Shown: piece by piece, positions 60,862-64,000 of the stretch | Layout: the number at the start of each line of letters is the position of its first letter | Position numbering within the stretch: the stretch's first letter is position 1 | Translations under genes and position numbers: made by a program | The notes under the pieces: generated by a model | The model's database searches: none | Seen by the model: the letters and a program-made list of their open reading frames with translations, nothing else | What the model was told of the DNA's origin: nothing | Source: Eubacteriaceae bacterium CHKCI004 | GTDB taxonomy: Bacteria > Bacillota > Clostridia > Lachnospirales > Lachnospiraceae | Direction of reading: 5' to 3' | Assembly: GCA_900016875.1 (NCBI GenBank) | Contig: FCNR01000063.1 | Location: 310,001-374,000, forward strand | DNA length: 64,000 bases

Positions 60862-62358
60862 ATGAGAGAAAGTGGAATATTGCTCCCGGTGAGCAGCCTT
60901 CCGTCGAAATACGGCATCGGCTGTTTTTCTGCGGAGGCTTATGAATTTGTGGATCAGCTGAGAGAAACGGGGCAGTCCTGCTGGCAGATTCTGCCGCTGG
61001 GACCGACGGGATACGGAGATTCTCCGTATCAGTCCTTTTCTACTTTTGCGGGCAATCCTTATTTTATTGATTTGGATACTCTTATCGCCCGCGGCTGGCT
61101 CACAAAGGAGGAATGTGAGGCGGTTTCCTTTGGAGACAATCCGCGATTTGTGGATTATGAGAAATTATATGAGAACCGCTTACCTCTGCTGCGGAAAGCA
61201 TTTCACAGAAGTCACATCGAAAAAGATGCGGATTTTCAGGAATTTGTAAAAGCTAATGTCCGGTGGCTGCCGGATTATGCTCTCTATATGGCGTTAAAAA
61301 AAGAAAATGGAGAGAAGCCATGGACAGAGTGGGAGGACGGTCTCCGCTTCCGTGATGTACATTTGCTGGAAGAGAAAAAGGCGGCGCTCTCGGAAGATAT
61401 CTGTTTTTATGAATTTCTCCAGTTTGAATTTCAGCGGCAGTGGAAAGCGCTCAAAAAATATGCCAACGACCAGGAAATCAAGATCATCGGAGACATTCCA
61501 ATCTATGTGTCTCTGGACAGCGCCGATGCCTGGGCAGGAAAAGAGTTGTTCCAGTTTGATGAGAACGGGTATCCTCTGGCTGTGGCCGGCTGTCCGCCGG
61601 ACGGATTTTCCGCCACAGGACAGCTCTGGGGCAATCCGCTTTATGACTGGGAATACCATAAGAAGACGGGATATAGCTGGTGGATGGAAAGGTTATCTTT
61701 CTGCTATTCCATGTATGATGTGGTACGTATTGACCACTTCCGCGGATTCGATGAATATTATTCTATTCCTTATGGAGAAACCACCGCAGTCGGCGGACAT
61801 TGGGAGAAAGGACCGGGGCTTGAGCTCTTCTTAAAGGCAAAGGAAGTGCTGCCGGGCAAGGAAATTATCGCGGAGGACTTGGGGTATGTGACAGATTCTG
61901 TTCGGAAACTGGTAAAGGATACCGGATTTCCAGGTATGAAAGTCCTGGAGTTTGCTTTTGATTCCAGAGATACAGGAAGCGCTTCTGATTATCTGCCGCA
62001 TAATTACCAGGAGAACTGTGTGGTGTACACCGGAACCCATGATAATGAGACGGTGACAGGCTGGTTCTGCCATGGACTGCAGGAGGAAGAAAAGCAGATG
62101 GTGAGAGAATATTTTTGTGCTGAGCAGATCGCTGATGAGAAAATGTATCTGCCGCTCATCTGTGGAGCAATGCGCAGTGTTGCAAAGCTCTGCGTTATTC
62201 CAATGCAGGATATTTTCGGTTATGGCAACGAAACCAGAATGAATACTCCGTCCACCACGGGAAATAACTGGAAATGGCGGCTGCTGCCGGGTGAGTTTTC
62301 CCAGGAAGTCCGCGGGAAGTTTGCGGCCATCACAAAGCGGTACGGACGGGCGAAATAG
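60862..62358 (+). CDS. malQ: 4-alpha-glucanotransferase (amylomaltase) MalQ
   Basis: MalQ moves glucan units between maltodextrins and releases glucose from maltose (GH77). The 498-residue protein shows SLPSKYGIGCFS, QSFSTFAGNPYFIDLD, the nucleophile region VRIDHFRGFDEYYSIP, the acid/base in EDLGYVTDSV, and THDNETVTGW. The ATG at 60862 follows AAGGAGG; an earlier in-frame start overlaps mapP and lacks a site. It continues the PTS-mapP transcript and ends at a strong terminator. Confidence 0.95.
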   Translation: MRESGILLPVSSLPSKYGIGCFSAEAYEFVDQLRETGQSCWQILPLGPTGYGDSPYQSFSTFAGNPYFIDLDTLIARGWLTKEECEAVSFGDNPRFVDYEKLYENRLPLLRKAFHRSHIEKDADFQEFVKANVRWLPDYALYMALKKENGEKPWTEWEDGLRFRDVHLLEEKKAALSEDICFYEFLQFEFQRQWKALKKYANDQEIKIIGDIPIYVSLDSADAWAGKELFQFDENGYPLAVAGCPPDGFSATGQLWGNPLYDWEYHKKTGYSWWMERLSFCYSMYDVVRIDHFRGFDEYYSIPYGETTAVGGHWEKGPGLELFLKAKEVLPGKEIIAEDLGYVTDSVRKLVKDTGFPGMKVLEFAFDSRDTGSASDYLPHNYQENCVVYTGTHDNETVTGWFCHGLQEEEKQMVREYFCAEQIADEKMYLPLICGAMRSVAKLCVIPMQDIFGYGNETRMNTPSTTGNNWKWRLLPGEFSQEVRGKFAAITKRYGRAK

Positions 62359-62387
62359 CAGTAACAACATAAAAAATAGAGGGATAC

Positions 62388-62443
62388 AGACAGACGTTTT
62401 GTCGTCAGCCATCGGCTGACGGCAGGGTGTCTGTCTTTTTTTA
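62388..62443 (+). terminator. Terminator between malQ and the AraC-type gene
   Basis: Outer AGACAGAC/GTCTGTCT (62388-62395 with 62429-62436) and inner CGTCAGCC/GGCTGACG arms form a long hairpin, followed by seven T. Upstream A-rich sequence makes it usable from the minus strand too. Confidence 0.88.
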
Positions 62444-63340
62444 GTTCACCGTATATTCTTCTGTCAGTCGGTTTCTCCACTTTCCCGGAGAGCACCCGTA
62501 TTTTCTTTTGAACATACGGTTAAAATAAGAAAGATTTTCAAAACCGCTTTTTCCGGCAATTTCCAGGACGGAATCATCGCTGCTGCGGAGCATCCGTTCC
62601 GCCATGGTAAGCCGGTAATCGTTGAGATACTCGATAAAACTGCTGCCCATATGTGTTTTGAAAAATTTCATAAAGTGGGATTTGCTGTAGTAGGACAGTT
62701 CTGCCATGTGATCGATGGTGATGCGTTCGTCATAGTGTTCTTCCACATATTTGAGGATGGTTTTCAGCTTTTCCAGAGCCTTGGACTGGGGAGCCGTTTT
62801 TTCTTCCATGTTTTTTTGATTGGAGATGAGGATGAAGAAAAAATGGAATAAAACGCCCTTGACCGCCAGCTGATATCCTTCCGGCCGGGCGGCGCAGAGA
62901 AGATCAATCTGCTGAAAACAATCTGTCACTGCTTTATAACATGAAAGAGCAGGGGTAAAAAAAGTGGCCGATGGAATTTCCCCGGACAGAAGCGGGTATA
63001 AAAACTGCCGGGCACAAAGATCAGCTCGACTTGTGATCAGAAGATTTTCTTTAAAAAGTATATTTTCATATTCCATGGACTGGCGGTCATCCTGTTCAAT
63101 GGAATGGAGTTGTCCGGGACGGATAAACACAATATCGCCGGCGCAGACCGGGCGGCGCTCCAGATCCACAGAGACGATGCCGCGTCCTTTTTTGATGACG
63201 ATCAGTTCCAGTTCTGAATGCCAATGCAGGGGAACCAGGGCAAAATCAAGGGGGATGGAGCATAGATATGTATTGTAGGGAAACTCGGAGCTGGTGTGAC
63301 TTTTAGTTTCGTGATAATTCTGGTATTCGCTGATATTCAT
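62441..63340 (-). CDS. AraC-family transcriptional regulator with cupin-like N-terminus
   Basis: The 299-residue protein has a cupin-like sensor (about 20-140: LHWHSELELIVIKKGRG, AGDIVFIRPGQLHSIE) and a C-terminal AraC domain (about 200-295) with two HTH motifs: ITIDHMAELSYYSKSHFMKFF and VLEIAGKSGFENLSYFNRMFK. The signature ends with RKYGCSPGKWR. Such regulators usually activate sugar genes on ligand binding. It is divergent from glgP with a 146-nt shared gap and convergent with malQ, so it may control glgP; that is inference. Confidence 0.9.
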   Translation of the reverse strand: MNISEYQNYHETKSHTSSEFPYNTYLCSIPLDFALVPLHWHSELELIVIKKGRGIVSVDLERRPVCAGDIVFIRPGQLHSIEQDDRQSMEYENILFKENLLITSRADLCARQFLYPLLSGEIPSATFFTPALSCYKAVTDCFQQIDLLCAARPEGYQLAVKGVLFHFFFILISNQKNMEEKTAPQSKALEKLKTILKYVEEHYDERITIDHMAELSYYSKSHFMKFFKTHMGSSFIEYLNDYRLTMAERMLRSSDDSVLEIAGKSGFENLSYFNRMFKRKYGCSPGKWRNRLTEEYTVN

Positions 63341-63486
63341 AAATTGAAACTCCCTTTTGATAACTGTGAATGATAGTATTGTACAATAAATAAAGTGTAT
63401 TTTGCAAGAGAAAAGGAGAAAATCTGATTATAATGCGTAGTATAAACAAACATTTGAAAAGGAAATGATTGAAGGAGGAAAATAGA

Positions 63487-64000
63487 ATGTATCAGGCAAA
63501 ACAATTACAGGAGACATTGACAGAGCTTCTCGGAAAGGAAATCGCTCAGGCGTCCAACGAGGAAATATATGACGCGCTGCTGTCCATGGTGCAGGAAATG
63601 GCGGCACAGAAAGAGAGTGCAGAAAGCAAAAAGAAATTGTATTACATTTCTGCTGAATTTTTGATTGGCAAACTGCTTTCCAACAATATGATCAATCTGG
63701 GTATCTACAAAGATATCAAAGAAATTCTCGCGGCCAATGGGAAAAATCTGACTGATATTGAGGAAGTGGAGCCGGAGCCGTCCCTCGGAAACGGAGGCTT
63801 GGGACGTCTGGCAGCCTGTTTTCTGGATTCTATCGCCACTCTGGGGCTTTCCGGCGATGGTATTGGTTTAAACTATCATCTGGGGCTGTTTAAACAGGAA
63901 TTTGAAAATCATCTGCAGAAAGAGACGCCGAATCCGTGGATCAAAGAGAAATCCTGGCTGCAGAGAACCGACGTGGTCTATCCGGTGTCCTTCAACGGCT
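63487..64000 (+). CDS. glgP: Glycogen/starch/alpha-glucan phosphorylase, N-terminal part (3' end outside window)
   Basis: GlgP releases glucose 1-phosphate from alpha-1,4-glucans with a PLP cofactor. Only about 171 codons lie in the window. They show [16 protein letters not shown], the conserved [21 protein letters not shown] (split here), and [16 protein letters not shown], all N-terminal landmarks of GT35 enzymes. The ATG follows GGAGG. A TATAAT at 63429-63434 precedes it but no good -35 was found. Placed after malQ and a regulator, it completes the alpha-glucan module. Confidence 0.95.
   Translation, partial: MYQAKQLQETLTELLGKEIAQASNEEIYDALLSMVQEMAAQKESAESKKKLYYISAEFLIGKLLSNNMINLGIYKDIKEILAANGKNLTDIEEVEPEPSLGNGGLGRLAACFLDSIATLGLSGDGIGLNYHLGLFKQEFENHLQKETPNPWIKEKSWLQRTDVVYPVSFNG

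Overview
The window reads as chromosomal DNA of a Gram-positive, low-to-mid GC anaerobe of the class Clostridia, most likely family Lachnospiraceae; the genus is not resolved. Supporting signs are strong GGAGG ribosome sites, TTGACA/TATAAT promoters, the rimP-nusA-rnpM-L7Ae-infB-rbfA-nrnA-truB-ribF block, a HisZ/short-HisG histidine operon, a K+-dependent-type membrane pyrophosphatase and DUF711/ACT, YitT and MapP-type genes. Most of the window is ordinary core metabolism. Small accessory patches lie between the operons.

Layout. 0-3.5 kb: end of a heptad-repeat protein, a manganese-riboswitch-controlled mntP, and glgA. 3.6-10 kb: membrane pyrophosphatase (minus), a solo TnpB element with an SOS-like box, a radical SAM protein, and RqcH (minus). 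10-12.6 kb: an accessory patch (Rpn-type remnant, ECF sigma factor split by a frame change, DUF4367 protein, VanZ-like protein) bracketed by two identical 41-nt hairpin repeats. 12.7-18.5 kb: a PH-domain protein, then hisZ-hisG-hisD-hisB-hisIE; the last gene carries an extra HisA/HisF-like domain. 18.5-27 kb: the translation/transcription block. 27-36.5 kb: a cytidylate-kinase-like protein, an autoregulated-looking XRE/membrane pair, a methyltransferase plus five-gene nickel/oligopeptide-type ABC importer, and an aminotransferase with an N-terminal XRE helix-turn-helix. 36.5-39.7 kb: a His-rich CsoR-type repressor, a group IIC intron beside a strong hairpin, and a flavodoxin-like reductase. 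40-54.3 kb: pyruvate carboxylase, M18 aminopeptidase, a zinc-finger anti-sigma-like protein, polA-coaE-walJ, ACT/DUF711 pair, two small membrane proteins and a carboxylesterase. 54.3-64 kb: YitT, a DUF3800-LacI operon divergent from a PTS permease, a MapP-like phosphatase, malQ, an AraC regulator and the start of glgP.

How genes work together. The right end is a coherent alpha-glucan module. The PTS would import and phosphorylate maltose, the MapP-like enzyme would remove the phosphate, MalQ would disproportionate maltose and GlgP would phosphorolyse the longer glucans; glgA at the left end makes glycogen. The his genes here supply only part of the pathway: hisC, hisH and genuine hisA and hisF are not in the window.

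No CRISPR array, prophage, or tRNA/rRNA gene was seen. The observations most worth following are the HTH-aminotransferase fusion, the HisF-like/HisI/HisE fusion that appears to have lost its barrel catalytic residues, the SOS-like box over the tnpB promoter, the split sigma factor between repeated hairpins, and the co-directional MalR-type regulator and DUF3800 gene.
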